Origin: Lachnospiraceae bacterium
Lineage (GTDB): Bacteria > Bacillota > Clostridia > Lachnospirales > Lachnospiraceae
Length of the DNA stretch: 64,000 bases
Direction of reading: 5' to 3'
Assembly: GCA_017526745.1 (NCBI GenBank)
Contig: JAFXQX010000030.1
Coordinates: 37,277 to 101,276, forward strand
Below the pieces are notes generated by a model. It searched no databases. It saw nothing but the letters and a program-made list of their open reading frames with translations, and was not told where the DNA came from. The translations under genes were made by a program, and so were the position numbers. Below, piece by piece: positions 8,627 to 18,354 of this stretch. Positions within the stretch are counted from its first letter, which is position 1, and each line of letters begins with the position of its first letter.

Positions 8627-10696
8627 TCATCCCAACACATCCCTTATATCCGTCATTCTCCCAAAAAACGGATCCTCAACCTTCAATGACAGAAAGTCAT
8701 CGTCAAGTATCCTTACCCTGTTTACAAGCGCCAAAAGTGCCTCATCTAACGGCTTATTTACACTTCTAACACCTTCCGGAACTATCGAGATATAATCTTC
8801 AAAAAACTGTATGATCCCGGCCTGGGCTCGAACAAAGCAGCGAAGATCATTCTCGCTTCTTGTTTCCTTGGCATATACCGGGGCACCTTCATCATTAAAC
8901 TCAAGCATCTGTGGGAAGGGCGCCGTAAGAATCGTCTCAAGTATATAGTAATTATCGAAGATTTGGCTTGTATCCTTCTCTGTATCTGAATAGAACGGCT
9001 CAATATCGAGACCCTTTTCTGCCATGAACTCCGGCTCAAGTTGCAGGAAGTAGTATCCTTTCATGTGTCCTTCAAACATACGAGACAGATACATCTGTGT
9101 GGTTCCCTTGGCAACAAAATCAAACATCACGGTATCAGCTCCGTTGATTCCAAGCGCATTAATATAATCCCTGTAATGCTCTCTCTGCTTCGCGGCCTTT
9201 TCCAGTATAGCCTCCTGTCTCGTCCCTGAAATCTGTGAAATATCGATTCCAAACCTCTTCATCGTCGCTTCTTCCACAGTCCCCGAATACTTCATACCGT
9301 CAACATATTCAATATCTTTCTCATCTTTGACACCAGCACGTATCGCCACAGTTCTCGATGTTAGAAAATAGTATGAATGTGTGTCCGGATCAATCATTTC
9401 ATATAATCTCTTTATCAGATACCCATCCCTTGCACAAAACAATAGGTGCGTTTCATTATCAGTTGCCGCTTTTTCCCTCATCCAATGGACAAAATCCGTT
9501 ATCATTGGCGCGCAGAACAGATATCCGATATCATCCGAATCATTCACGCAAAGCCTTTGGTCGCTGTCCTCAAAAACAAATGGATTGTTAAAAATACGTG
9601 ATATGAACATTCCAAGCTTAATCCTGTCCGGCAGCGTCCTCAAACGATCGTCAACTCCGAGTCCTCCAAGCGCATCATATAACTGCATGCCTCCATATAT
9701 CCTAAACGTATCTATTCCCTGTTCGGATGCACTGTCAATATCAGCGATTTCGTCATCACCCACATGAAGAAGTTTTTTCCCCGGAAAATCCTTTTTCAGT
9801 TCATCAAACAAATGCTGCGTCTTAAGAGTATCGTATTCGGAAGACACATAGACCTTCTTATACCCGTTTATGCCCATCTTATTAAGGAGAAAACATATCT
9901 GCTCCTTATCATAATAACAATCCGACGTGATAACAACATCCTTACCAAACTCCACCGCTTCTCGAAAAATCTCACAAACCTTTCGTCTCGGTGTCATAAC
10001 GGCAAGGTCAGTCTCCCATTCAATGCGGCTTAGTTCCTCTGCCGAGACCATACCACCTGGACACTGTTTATCATGATCCGCCTTGTCGAGTACTGCTTCA
10101 TAAATATCTGTCAGCTTCGGAGAACCTTTACGGGACAGTTCCTTTTCCGTCATTATCCGCAGCTGTGCAAGATCCGGTATCACGATGCCCTTATTTCTCA
10201 GCCTCATATCAACCAGTTCGAAGACATCCGTATAATTGCAGACCTTTCTTGCTACAAGCGTATCAAACAGGTCGAAACTTACCACATCGGAAGCATCTAT
10301 CTTTTGTTTCAGATCCGAAATACGATAGCCTTCCACTCCGGAAAAATCATATGCCACATCACTTGGGGCAAGCAGGTCTTTTCCGCGGACATCAAATAAT
10401 TCAATGTCGTTCTGTGCGCAAAAATCCCCGATCCTTTTCGTGATAGCCTTGCAAGACCCCGGACGCGCAACAACTATGATACAGCCTACATTTTTTTCAA
10501 TTGTATCTTCAATGGGAATGATCGGATATCCGTACATCGTGCCATCAGTACGAAATCCGTCAAGAAGACCGACAATGGACAACTCATCTCCATGGTCGGA
10601 TAAGAAACGCTGTGTCTCGGTACCGAGACCATAAAGCGCTATTGTTCTATTTTTTAACAAACCAAAAAAGTCCGAATTCATATTTAACCGAATCAT
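8627..10696 (-). CDS. Large HAD-domain protein with N-terminal Rossmann-like module
   Basis: A 689-residue protein in three parts. Residues about 15-105 form a Rossmann-like module (TIALYGLGTETQR, then IVGLLDG and GCIIVVARPG). Residues about 135-345 are a haloacid-dehalogenase domain: SFDLFDTLV (motif I), VVITSDCYYDKE (motif II) and LHVGDDEIADIDSA (motif IV). The last 340 residues contain LLFCARDGYLIKRLYEM and are not recognised. The start overlaps the upstream gene by 50 bases; ATG at 10681 is an alternative, and neither has a clear ribosome site. It is the last gene of the glycan locus. Such HAD proteins occur in polysaccharide clusters, but the substrate is unknown. Confidence 0.75.
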   Translation of the reverse strand: MIRLNMNSDFFGLLKNRTIALYGLGTETQRFLSDHGDELSIVGLLDGFRTDGTMYGYPIIPIEDTIEKNVGCIIVVARPGSCKAITKRIGDFCAQNDIELFDVRGKDLLAPSDVAYDFSGVEGYRISDLKQKIDASDVVSFDLFDTLVARKVCNYTDVFELVDMRLRNKGIVIPDLAQLRIMTEKELSRKGSPKLTDIYEAVLDKADHDKQCPGGMVSAEELSRIEWETDLAVMTPRRKVCEIFREAVEFGKDVVITSDCYYDKEQICFLLNKMGINGYKKVYVSSEYDTLKTQHLFDELKKDFPGKKLLHVGDDEIADIDSASEQGIDTFRIYGGMQLYDALGGLGVDDRLRTLPDRIKLGMFISRIFNNPFVFEDSDQRLCVNDSDDIGYLFCAPMITDFVHWMREKAATDNETHLLFCARDGYLIKRLYEMIDPDTHSYYFLTSRTVAIRAGVKDEKDIEYVDGMKYSGTVEEATMKRFGIDISQISGTRQEAILEKAAKQREHYRDYINALGINGADTVMFDFVAKGTTQMYLSRMFEGHMKGYYFLQLEPEFMAEKGLDIEPFYSDTEKDTSQIFDNYYILETILTAPFPQMLEFNDEGAPVYAKETRSENDLRCFVRAQAGIIQFFEDYISIVPEGVRSVNKPLDEALLALVNRVRILDDDFLSLKVEDPFFGRMTDIRDVLG

Positions 10697-11627
10697 TTAG
10701 CACATCAGGATCAGCATCGTATTCAATATGGGTTCCGTAATCGATCGAATACTCCTTCAGATCGCATCTGTCAAACTCTTTAAATATGGTACGCGGTGAA
10801 AACACTCTGTGTGCATTAAACTCCACGCCTTCCATGCCTACCGGCACTGCTATATATATTGAACCGCCTTCGGCAACCTTTTTCTGAATGGAATCAAAGC
10901 ACTTAAAGCATGCCTCCGGGTCAATCGGATCCCCATATCTTCCGAGGCCGAAGTGTTCAAGCGAACACAGGGCAGACAGGCTGTGTATCGAATCGTTTTC
11001 AATGGTCTCAAGCATTGTCGCATCCGACTGAGTAAAACTTACACCCGGTATGATCGCATCGAGCGGTCTTACATCAATAAGAGAAACCTTCTGTCCGAAT
11101 GTCAAAAGGTTAGATATAAACCCATCCACTCTCGATCCTATGTCGTAGTGTATATCAGGTCTTTCTTCAAACACATGTCGCGCACACCACAGATCCTGCC
11201 AAAAATAATGATTTACAGAGCCTGCCTGCGATACACGATCGATTGCAAAAAACTGCTTTCTGTCCGGATTGTAGGCAAATGATTTTCTCTTGTTTTGACT
11301 GTTATACTCTTTGGCCTCCTGCTCGATCATCTCGGCAGCGGCCTCATAAAACAACAGATACGGTATATTAAGTCTGCACAACACTTCTACAGCTTTGGTG
11401 ATCTGTCTGACCCCTCTCCACGTCAAAACAACTGTATATTTTTCGGCGCAGTTCTTAAGTTTCTCTTCATCCTTAACGACAGGAATGGAAAGAATCTCAT
11501 TTCCAGAATAAGACGGATCAAAAAAGAACTTGATCTCGTGTCTGTCCCCGAGAAATTTTGCGGCATTACAGCTCATTTCGTCGGTTCCGTACAGTATGTA
11601 CTTTTTCCCTGTAGAGTTATTATCCAT
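10647..11627 (-). CDS. DUF268 protein with N-terminal Rossmann-like module
   Basis: A 326-residue protein. Residues about 8-105 are the locus-type Rossmann-like module (KKYILYGTDEMSCNAAKFL, FFDPSYSG, TVVLTWRG). Residues about 120-320 match DUF268 by pattern: YDIGSRVDGFISNLLTFG, VSLIDVRPLD, then SALCSLEHFGLGRYGDPIDP and GGSIYIAVPVG. This resembles a divergent class I SAM-dependent methyltransferase, which I infer from the glycine-rich motif followed by an acidic residue. It overlaps its upstream neighbour by eight bases, so it is part of the same operon. The target is unknown. Confidence 0.72.
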   Translation of the reverse strand: MDNNSTGKKYILYGTDEMSCNAAKFLGDRHEIKFFFDPSYSGNEILSIPVVKDEEKLKNCAEKYTVVLTWRGVRQITKAVEVLCRLNIPYLLFYEAAAEMIEQEAKEYNSQNKRKSFAYNPDRKQFFAIDRVSQAGSVNHYFWQDLWCARHVFEERPDIHYDIGSRVDGFISNLLTFGQKVSLIDVRPLDAIIPGVSFTQSDATMLETIENDSIHSLSALCSLEHFGLGRYGDPIDPEACFKCFDSIQKKVAEGGSIYIAVPVGMEGVEFNAHRVFSPRTIFKEFDRCDLKEYSIDYGTHIEYDADPDVLNDSVKYEFGLFWFVKK

Positions 11628-12990
11628 TACACTTATCCAGAAGCTCCTGAATTGAGATTACTTTTGTATCACAAATGCTGAGTATGCTGTCCCTGATAAT
11701 ATCATACTCGGAAGAGACAGTAACTATCACAAGATCAGGGGCGGACAGTTTGCCAAGTTCCGACAGTTTTATCGTTTTTGCATCAGTGCCGGAGTCGGAT
11801 ACGCGGTTATCTATGCAAAACGGTATTGTGATATCATCGCGGCGCTTCAGATCTTCGTAAAGGATCTTCCCAATCCTGCCCATACCATAGACTGCAACAG
11901 AGGAAATATCAGTTTCTAAACCTTCACTTAAATTCCTTCCCTGTTGTATCAGCTCACACATTGAAGAGGCTATCTCAAAATTGACCTTGAATTTGTCGGT
12001 ACCCGCCTGTCTTCCTATCCAAAAATCTTTATAATGTCCTGGCCATGTCCCTTCAGGTTTTCTTTTTAAGGACTCAAGATCATCCGTAAACAGCTTTTGC
12101 AGGAATGAATAATAAAGATCACTCTCTTCTTTTTCTATCTTAAGCTGCTCATCACTCAGCCAAGGCTGCATGATCATCTGACACCAGAGCTCATCATCCT
12201 CATCGATCTGCCTGACCTTTTCAAGCGCTGTCTTGAAAGAATCCCGGTCGCTGCAACATATGATCGCTTCAGGGTTCAGATCTCTGTTTACAAGCGGGTT
12301 GCCCCAATATATCGGTATGGTCCCTGCCTCAAGGCTCGTATATACTTTTTCCGAAGTATATCCGGGAAAACATGCATTCTCAAATGCGATCGAAAATTTG
12401 TATCTGCTCTTTATATCGGTACTGTTTTTAACAAGAGCTGTAAGATCGTCTCCGCCGGAATCCACAAGTCCCATATTGTTAAGAAACGCGCCATACGAAT
12501 CAACACGTTTATATTCCGATAATATATCGAAAATCATCTTACGGTTGCTGTGGCCGTTCGGATTACTGTAAATAAAGTTACAGAAACCTTTCTTTTCATC
12601 AAGAAGCTTTTGGGCCTGAGCAGTGTCTTTTATTGGGTTTTCCCATTTTGTGATAAATGATGAAAGAAATCTTCTGTTCGGTCTTCTTACGATCCGGTCA
12701 TCACTACCACGGCAGGCATATCCTATCCCGTAATCAAATACATTTAGGTCGGGAAGAATGCACTCACCCGGTGCAAACACACAGATCGCAGCAGAAGAAT
12801 ACAGCCTCTTGAACTGCTCAAGCATACCATGATCGGACAGTATACCCTCCGAAACGAACAAAATTTCCGGCTCTTTGTCATCCCAAACAAGATCATAGCT
12901 GTCGACATCTTTTTTATCAAAAAGAAGTGTTTGAGCAAGTCCCAAAACATCATTTATTCCCGGATATATTCCGTAAACCCTGCGTCCCAA
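11620..12990 (-). CDS. GT10-family (fucosyltransferase-like) glycosyltransferase with C-terminal Rossmann-like module
   Basis: A 456-residue protein. The GT10 C-terminal signature is clear at about residues 200-250: YKFSIAFENACFPGYTSEKV followed by AGTIPIYWGNP, the GDP-sugar binding region of alpha-1,3-fucosyltransferases. Residues about 360-456 form the locus Rossmann-like module (VAVYGMGRIGKILYEDL, PFCIDNRV, LVIVTVSSEYD). The start is TTG at 12990, preceded by GGGAG at a good distance. The donor is probably GDP-fucose or a related GDP-sugar, by family only; no GDP-fucose synthesis genes are in the window. Confidence 0.83.
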   Translation of the reverse strand: MGRRVYGIYPGINDVLGLAQTLLFDKKDVDSYDLVWDDKEPEILFVSEGILSDHGMLEQFKRLYSSAAICVFAPGECILPDLNVFDYGIGYACRGSDDRIVRRPNRRFLSSFITKWENPIKDTAQAQKLLDEKKGFCNFIYSNPNGHSNRKMIFDILSEYKRVDSYGAFLNNMGLVDSGGDDLTALVKNSTDIKSRYKFSIAFENACFPGYTSEKVYTSLEAGTIPIYWGNPLVNRDLNPEAIICCSDRDSFKTALEKVRQIDEDDELWCQMIMQPWLSDEQLKIEKEESDLYYSFLQKLFTDDLESLKRKPEGTWPGHYKDFWIGRQAGTDKFKVNFEIASSMCELIQQGRNLSEGLETDISSVAVYGMGRIGKILYEDLKRRDDITIPFCIDNRVSDSGTDAKTIKLSELGKLSAPDLVIVTVSSEYDIIRDSILSICDTKVISIQELLDKCNG

Positions 12991-13012
12991 TCTTATTCTC
13001 CCATCTAAACTA

Positions 13013-14158
13013 TCAGCCTTTGCTGTTTATCCTGTCGATAAGCCTGTTCCATCTACCAAGATCCGTCTCGTCAAGCCCGGCAATATTGGGCCTGTCTGTC
13101 TTCCTCGGAAGTGTGGAATCATCAAATTCAAACTCCTGCCCTGCATTTCTGACATATGTAAGTTCCATGCAATCTGCAAGTCTCAGCCCGTCAATCAGAG
13201 CATATTTTGAATAATTATTTGCATGAACATGAATGAGTGAATGTGTTCTGCCAAGCCTTTCAAGGCATGCACCGTAGTATGCCCATCTGTCTGATCTCAA
13301 TAGTCCATGTATCTCGAACACAAGCTGGTCGAACTGCTGAAGGAGCTTGTCATCAACCTTCTCAAAAAACTCCCATTCTCCTCCTTCTATGTCCATCTTA
13401 AGTATCATGCCCAAAAGACCGTCATGTCCGTTTTGTTCCATCGCCTCATCAAGAGTACAGAAGATGGGATCATCAATTCTACTTCCCGTGATACCTTTTT
13501 TGAAGAAGTGAAACCTGTCATTTTCAAATGGAAGCTTATCCACCGTAAAATCATACATAAACAGATCATATCCGCGATCTGCCATATCCTTATCCCAGCT
13601 TATCTCATCGCCGATCCCTATCGAATATGCTACCTTCCCGCATAGATCATCATGCATAACATATCCTCCGTCAGCATCTCCTCCGACGCGGATAAGGTTC
13701 ATTTTGTCAAACCTATGGATCTTCATGGGTGCAAGAAACTTTTTTAAATCCGACAGCTCAGTTGATGTCAGTTTTTGGGAATACACGGAACTATTATCAG
13801 ATGAGTATGACACATACTCTTTCATATGCGCAAAGGAATCTGCGCCTTCGAATGGAATGATCTTCCAAACGATAGCCCCGGCACCCCGGTCTTCAAGATC
13901 CGCTTTAACCTGGTCAGCCACATTCTTATTCTCTATTGCGATCACAACGGCATCTGCATCTGCGTAATCAATCTCATCCGGATGACACACCTTAACACCG
14001 TCTATACTAAGGCTGTCCTTCGATCTGTCTGCAACACAGATGACCCTGCAATATCCTGTAAGCTCCAGCTGCTTTGCGTACTGCCTTCCAATGTTTCCTG
14101 CACCGTAAATGACTATGTCTGATCCCTGTTTGATCTTAGAAAAAGGAAATAAATACAT
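13013..14158 (-). CDS. FkbM-type methyltransferase with N-terminal Rossmann-like module
   Basis: A 381-residue protein. Residues about 10-105 are the Rossmann-like module (DIVIYGAGNIGRQYAKQLE, VICVADRSKD, DAVVIAIENKN). Residues about 150-335 are FkbM-like: VAYSIGIGDEISWDKDMADR, FMYDFTVDKL, LGMILKMDIEGGEWEFFEKV and LVFEIHGLL, the usual motifs for SAM binding and the D-I-E-G turn. A GAGGGTAAGAG site precedes the ATG. Members O-methylate sugars or other small molecules, so it probably decorates the glycan. Confidence 0.8.
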   Translation of the reverse strand: MYLFPFSKIKQGSDIVIYGAGNIGRQYAKQLELTGYCRVICVADRSKDSLSIDGVKVCHPDEIDYADADAVVIAIENKNVADQVKADLEDRGAGAIVWKIIPFEGADSFAHMKEYVSYSSDNSSVYSQKLTSTELSDLKKFLAPMKIHRFDKMNLIRVGGDADGGYVMHDDLCGKVAYSIGIGDEISWDKDMADRGYDLFMYDFTVDKLPFENDRFHFFKKGITGSRIDDPIFCTLDEAMEQNGHDGLLGMILKMDIEGGEWEFFEKVDDKLLQQFDQLVFEIHGLLRSDRWAYYGACLERLGRTHSLIHVHANNYSKYALIDGLRLADCMELTYVRNAGQEFEFDDSTLPRKTDRPNIAGLDETDLGRWNRLIDRINSKG

Positions 14159-14185
14159 TCTCTTACCCTCTGCCTATCTCTGATC

Positions 14186-15610
14186 CTATGATTTTAATCC
14201 GTAAAAATCATTAATGAGCTTTTTGATGTTTTGCCCAAACACTTCCATTGAAAAATGATCATCGTATATCTTTCTTGATCTTGCGCCTATATCCTTAAGG
14301 CTATCCTTATGATCGATACACCATCGTATCTTCCTGCTAAGCCCCTCGGGATCATCGGAACTAAACACCAGACCGTCATATTCGTCCGTGATGTACGCAG
14401 AATTGCCGGCAGCATCAGAAACTATACAAACCCTGCTATACTGCATCCCCTCGCATACGGATATCGGCATTACATCCTCTCTTGACGGACAAATAAGCAG
14501 ATCAGCACTGCGTAGTTCCTTCATTACACTGTCTCTGTCCATTAATGAACAGAACTCAATACAATTACCGAAGCTCGCAGACCTTGCCATCTGCTCCTTG
14601 GCATAAGCGCTGTTGTTGTTTCCTATGATCCTGAAACATATCCTGTCTCTCTCGCTGTCAGTCAAAGATAATACCGCATCTACAAGAACATCCTGCCCTT
14701 TGTATTGCTGGACATTTGCAAGAACAAGCGCTGTGAGTTTATCATCTGTGCCCAGATCTTTTGTTTGTGCAAGGTACTTCTCATCGACATCAGGGAGTCC
14801 ATATAAAAGCAGTTTTACATCAATTTGCGGATTGTATTTTTCAAATGCCTTCGCTGCAAGCGGTCCCGCCGCACACACAACTATATCGTCAAAATCGATC
14901 GAACGTAATCTTTTTATATCAAGAGAATCGTAAAAGCACGGAGGCTCATGCAGCCACCATATGATCTTTGATCGCCCCGCTCTATTCGACAAAAAGCGGT
15001 AGTAATGGATCGTGTTGCAGATGATATACAAAAAACCATTTATCCAGGAAATACCGTCGGCAGTATCTATCTCCAGATTGGGATCTACTATAACCGGGAT
15101 GTTGATTTTTACAAGTTCATCTCTTATGACTCCGTCATGCCATGATGCAAACACGACTCTAAACCCTGCCTTGCAAAGAGTTTGTGCGGCATAAAACAGC
15201 ACCATTGTGGCACCATTATTATCAAGATTCGGCGACATAAGAAGAAGCGTGTTATCTGTCCCTTTTTGAACCAATGATGAATTATCCGATTCGGGTGCAT
15301 AAACCTTAACGGGAGCCTTTGGATTAAGAATGTCTTTTCTGTCAGGAAGTTCACTGCTGCCGATGATATCGCTTTCTCTTACACCCATTTTCAGAAGCTG
15401 CTGTCTCATCTGAGGCTCGTGAACGCTTAATATCACTATAAGATCATATTTAAGAGAACTGATTTTCTCAGGCGAATAAACCGTATGACCGTCAATGATT
15501 TTCCCCTGCTTGCCGGTGTCGTTATCAAGCAGACCCACGATCAGATCATCCCTGATCCATCTCTTATATTTACTGTAATAATCACCCAGTCCAAAAATCA
15601 GTAATCTCAT
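14186..15610 (-). CDS. GT4-family glycosyltransferase with N-terminal Rossmann-like module
   Basis: A 474-residue protein. The first 95 residues form the locus module (LLIFGLGDYYSKYKRW, IVGLLDND, DLIVILSVHEPQM). The rest is a GT-B fold glycosyltransferase of family 4: an N-terminal domain starting LLLMSPNLDNNGATMVLF, and a donor-binding domain with LLICPSREDVMPISVCEGMQ, the E-x7-E-like region, then GNSAYITDEYDGLVF. The donor and acceptor cannot be read from sequence. Confidence 0.84.
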   Translation of the reverse strand: MRLLIFGLGDYYSKYKRWIRDDLIVGLLDNDTGKQGKIIDGHTVYSPEKISSLKYDLIVILSVHEPQMRQQLLKMGVRESDIIGSSELPDRKDILNPKAPVKVYAPESDNSSLVQKGTDNTLLLMSPNLDNNGATMVLFYAAQTLCKAGFRVVFASWHDGVIRDELVKINIPVIVDPNLEIDTADGISWINGFLYIICNTIHYYRFLSNRAGRSKIIWWLHEPPCFYDSLDIKRLRSIDFDDIVVCAAGPLAAKAFEKYNPQIDVKLLLYGLPDVDEKYLAQTKDLGTDDKLTALVLANVQQYKGQDVLVDAVLSLTDSERDRICFRIIGNNNSAYAKEQMARSASFGNCIEFCSLMDRDSVMKELRSADLLICPSREDVMPISVCEGMQYSRVCIVSDAAGNSAYITDEYDGLVFSSDDPEGLSRKIRWCIDHKDSLKDIGARSRKIYDDHFSMEVFGQNIKKLINDFYGLKS

Positions 15611-15639
15611 TTATCTTACCAAGATAGTTTTGTTTATGA

Positions 15640-16731
15640 TCACTCAAACCGGTCCAGAAGCTTTGCAGCCTTCTCGAGCTTCTGCCGGGCCTTTGTCTTT
15701 TCTGCCGAGCTCACCCATGATCCGTCAAAATGATGGATGGCATAAGTGTTCTCTGATATCCTGAGTTCTCCTGTATATGGATTCTTAGGAGACAAAACAT
15801 CGACAGGATATACGGAAAGCCCATTGAAATTCTGAAAATCCGCGCTTTCTTTCATTCCCATTTCGCTCAGAATGCGGCTCTGGATAACGGGGCTGGGGGT
15901 CATGTCATATGATCCATCAGGATTTACAAAATGATTTGTTTCATAGTAATTCATCATTTTGCGCATTATCTCATTGTGCCTTGCCGCTCCAAATCCAAGA
16001 CCAAACGCAACAATCCCGGGGAATTCCATACCACAAAATGCCTCATTATATCGCAGATCATCGAGACTCTTTATAATCTCAACATCTGTATCAAGATATA
16101 TACCGCCTTCTTCAAATATGATCTTCAACCTGAAATAATCAGGTACAAATCCATACTTTCCGGCTTCATAGGCTTCTTTTGTAAAGTCAGTTTCCGTTAT
16201 ATCAAGATTATTCTCGTTCCACTCTATGATCTCATAGTCCAGACAGAACCTCTTCCAACTGTCAATGTTCTCCTTATATTTTTCCGGCAAAGGATTTTTA
16301 CCAAGCCAACAATAGTGTATCTTAGCCGGGATCCTGATATCCTCGGCCTGTTTGATATCGATCTTTCCATCACTCATATTGAACATGCAGTGGAACACAT
16401 AACAATCTATATCATCGAGCCATGAATACCCGTTTAGTTCCTCTACGATTTCTGCAAAAGCGGCACATGTCGGCAGTATTACGATTTCGCTTAAAGATAT
16501 TTTTTTTAGATCTTCAAGTGTTATTACATTGAACTCTTTATTACCTATCCAAACAGACTCGCCTTTTTTATTCGGACTGTTATCAAGCAGATAACCTATC
16601 CTGTCTATCCATTCATAACCTTGATACGCATGGATGATCTGTTCAAATTCGTGTCCTATTCCATAGCAGACTATTTGTTTTTCACGAATTTGCTGTGTAA
16701 ATTCCTTCAATCTACATCTTTTTAATCTCAT
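15640..16731 (-). CDS. GT32-like DXD glycosyltransferase with N-terminal Rossmann-like module
   Basis: A 363-residue protein. Residues about 15-115 are the module (KQIVCYGIGHEFEQIIHAYQ, IGYLLDNSPNKKG, EIVILPTCAA). Residues about 130-340 are a Gly_transf_sug/GT32 domain: IPAKIHYCWLGKNPLPEKY, then YGFVPDYFRLKIIFEEGGIY and LDTDVEI, which holds the DXD metal site. The ribosome site AAAGGAAACC precedes the ATG. Related enzymes add hexoses to capsular polysaccharides. Confidence 0.85.
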   Translation of the reverse strand: MRLKRCRLKEFTQQIREKQIVCYGIGHEFEQIIHAYQGYEWIDRIGYLLDNSPNKKGESVWIGNKEFNVITLEDLKKISLSEIVILPTCAAFAEIVEELNGYSWLDDIDCYVFHCMFNMSDGKIDIKQAEDIRIPAKIHYCWLGKNPLPEKYKENIDSWKRFCLDYEIIEWNENNLDITETDFTKEAYEAGKYGFVPDYFRLKIIFEEGGIYLDTDVEIIKSLDDLRYNEAFCGMEFPGIVAFGLGFGAARHNEIMRKMMNYYETNHFVNPDGSYDMTPSPVIQSRILSEMGMKESADFQNFNGLSVYPVDVLSPKNPYTGELRISENTYAIHHFDGSWVSSAEKTKARQKLEKAAKLLDRFE

Positions 16732-16745
16732 GGTTTCCTTTCGAG

Positions 16746-18320
16746 TTATAAATAATCCATTATTCGATCAGCGACAAAAGAAAAATAATATTCATTATAA
16801 TGTTCGGGAACCACGCCATATTTAAATAACTCATCAGTATACTTCAGGTGATCAGGAATATCCGCAAATCTTATGATGTTGATTCTGTCGGATCTATCTT
16901 CAAGATACTTGTAGTAATCGGACAGCATTTTGTTTATTACCGAAACATCATCTTTATGCTTTTTGTCTTGATTGTAGATATTACCAATACGCTCCGAAAG
17001 ATAATTCTCGACAAGAACAACCTTGCAACTATCATCCAGTTCATTAATCACATTAATAAACCTATCACATGACTCTTTCCATAGTTTTTCGCATTCTTCA
17101 CTATTCCTCGAAATAATATTGAACTCCGAAAAATCGTTTCTTGACAAATCCAAACCATCACTGTATGTATAGTAACAGCCGTTACATTCCATGATATCGA
17201 ATCGTTCCTCAAGAAGATCGATCAGCAATAAATCCGGTGGTTGCCGGCGGACATCACTTATCAATGACCCTTGAAAATCTTTTTCAACCATTCTTTGACG
17301 GTATTCGTTACATGCTATCGGCTTATGTTTTTCGTTTTTATCCGACATTATCGAGATAATGCTGGAAAAACTGAATCTTACATTTCCTATATCAGCTGCA
17401 GTGATATAATTGGATATGCGTCCAAGGCTGTATCCACCCATAGCTACAACTCTCCTGTTCAAAGAGTTGATCTCGTGTGAGAAGGCCGACCTGAAAAAAG
17501 ACGCCCCGTATCTTTTTAACTGTTCCGCGGTTTTATCATCAACATGAGGAACTATTGCCCTGAAACGCATATTGGCGTGCGGAGTAAGTTCGCGATACAG
17601 TTCCTCGAATGCACTGTTTGAAAACTCTCTTTCTTTATATTCATTTGACAGCATCTCAAAAACCGAAAACAATTCCTTGAATTTCTCGACATCTTTTTGC
17701 GCACTGTCCGTAAAACTTCCATTTCTGATCCTATAATGGTATAAAGGCTCTCCCAGAAAGAAATAACTGTCACAAACGCGATACATGATTGAATAAAGGA
17801 ACAGATCCTCCGCTACCGTATTGGAAAAACACAGTTTTTCCCTGTCCCAGAAACTTTTTCTATACATCTGTTTCCAGCAGGCAGGCGCAGCCAGTTTTCT
17901 GATAAAGTCCAAACCGATTCGCACATAAGGACTGTTCCCGCCTATATGCTCACATCCGTTCTCCTCCCAATAAAAATCGCATTCCACGATATCTGCATTG
18001 TCAGACACCATTTTATCAAGCATCTTTTCAACGTAATCCGGTTCAACCCAGTCATCCGCATCAACAAAACAGATATATTCACCTTTTGCTTCTGCTACGC
18101 CCTGATTCCGTGCATCTCCCGCGCCGCTTTTTTTCTGTCGGACTATCCTGATTCTGTTATCAGTTTGCGCAAATCGATTGCAGATTTCCGGGCACTTATC
18201 ATTACTGTCCCCCATTACAATGATTATCTCTAAATCATCAAAAGTCTGAGCAATGACCGAATTCAGGCATTGCTCTATAAACTCTTCTGTTTCAAATACA
18301 GGAATAATAACAGAAACCAT
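16746..18320 (-). CDS. GT2 glycosyltransferase fused to a DUF6270-like domain
   Basis: A 524-residue protein. Residues 1-220 are a GT-A family 2 domain: SVIIPVFETEEFIEQCLNSV, then GAGDARNQG and YICFVDADDWVEPDY, the DXD-type site. After a helical linker, residues about 290-524 resemble DUF6270 (GYSLGRISNYI, FSSIISIMSDK, PDLLLIDLLEERFD, ending in FSFVADRIMDYL), a fold often linked to SGNH-like acyl esterases or transferases. It lacks the canonical Rossmann-like module of its neighbours. The C-terminal assignment is moderate. Confidence 0.78.
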   Translation of the reverse strand: MVSVIIPVFETEEFIEQCLNSVIAQTFDDLEIIIVMGDSNDKCPEICNRFAQTDNRIRIVRQKKSGAGDARNQGVAEAKGEYICFVDADDWVEPDYVEKMLDKMVSDNADIVECDFYWEENGCEHIGGNSPYVRIGLDFIRKLAAPACWKQMYRKSFWDREKLCFSNTVAEDLFLYSIMYRVCDSYFFLGEPLYHYRIRNGSFTDSAQKDVEKFKELFSVFEMLSNEYKEREFSNSAFEELYRELTPHANMRFRAIVPHVDDKTAEQLKRYGASFFRSAFSHEINSLNRRVVAMGGYSLGRISNYITAADIGNVRFSFSSIISIMSDKNEKHKPIACNEYRQRMVEKDFQGSLISDVRRQPPDLLLIDLLEERFDIMECNGCYYTYSDGLDLSRNDFSEFNIISRNSEECEKLWKESCDRFINVINELDDSCKVVLVENYLSERIGNIYNQDKKHKDDVSVINKMLSDYYKYLEDRSDRINIIRFADIPDHLKYTDELFKYGVVPEHYNEYYFSFVADRIMDYL

Positions 18321-18354
18321 AAAATATCCTCTTGCCTGTGATCAAGAATTTGCT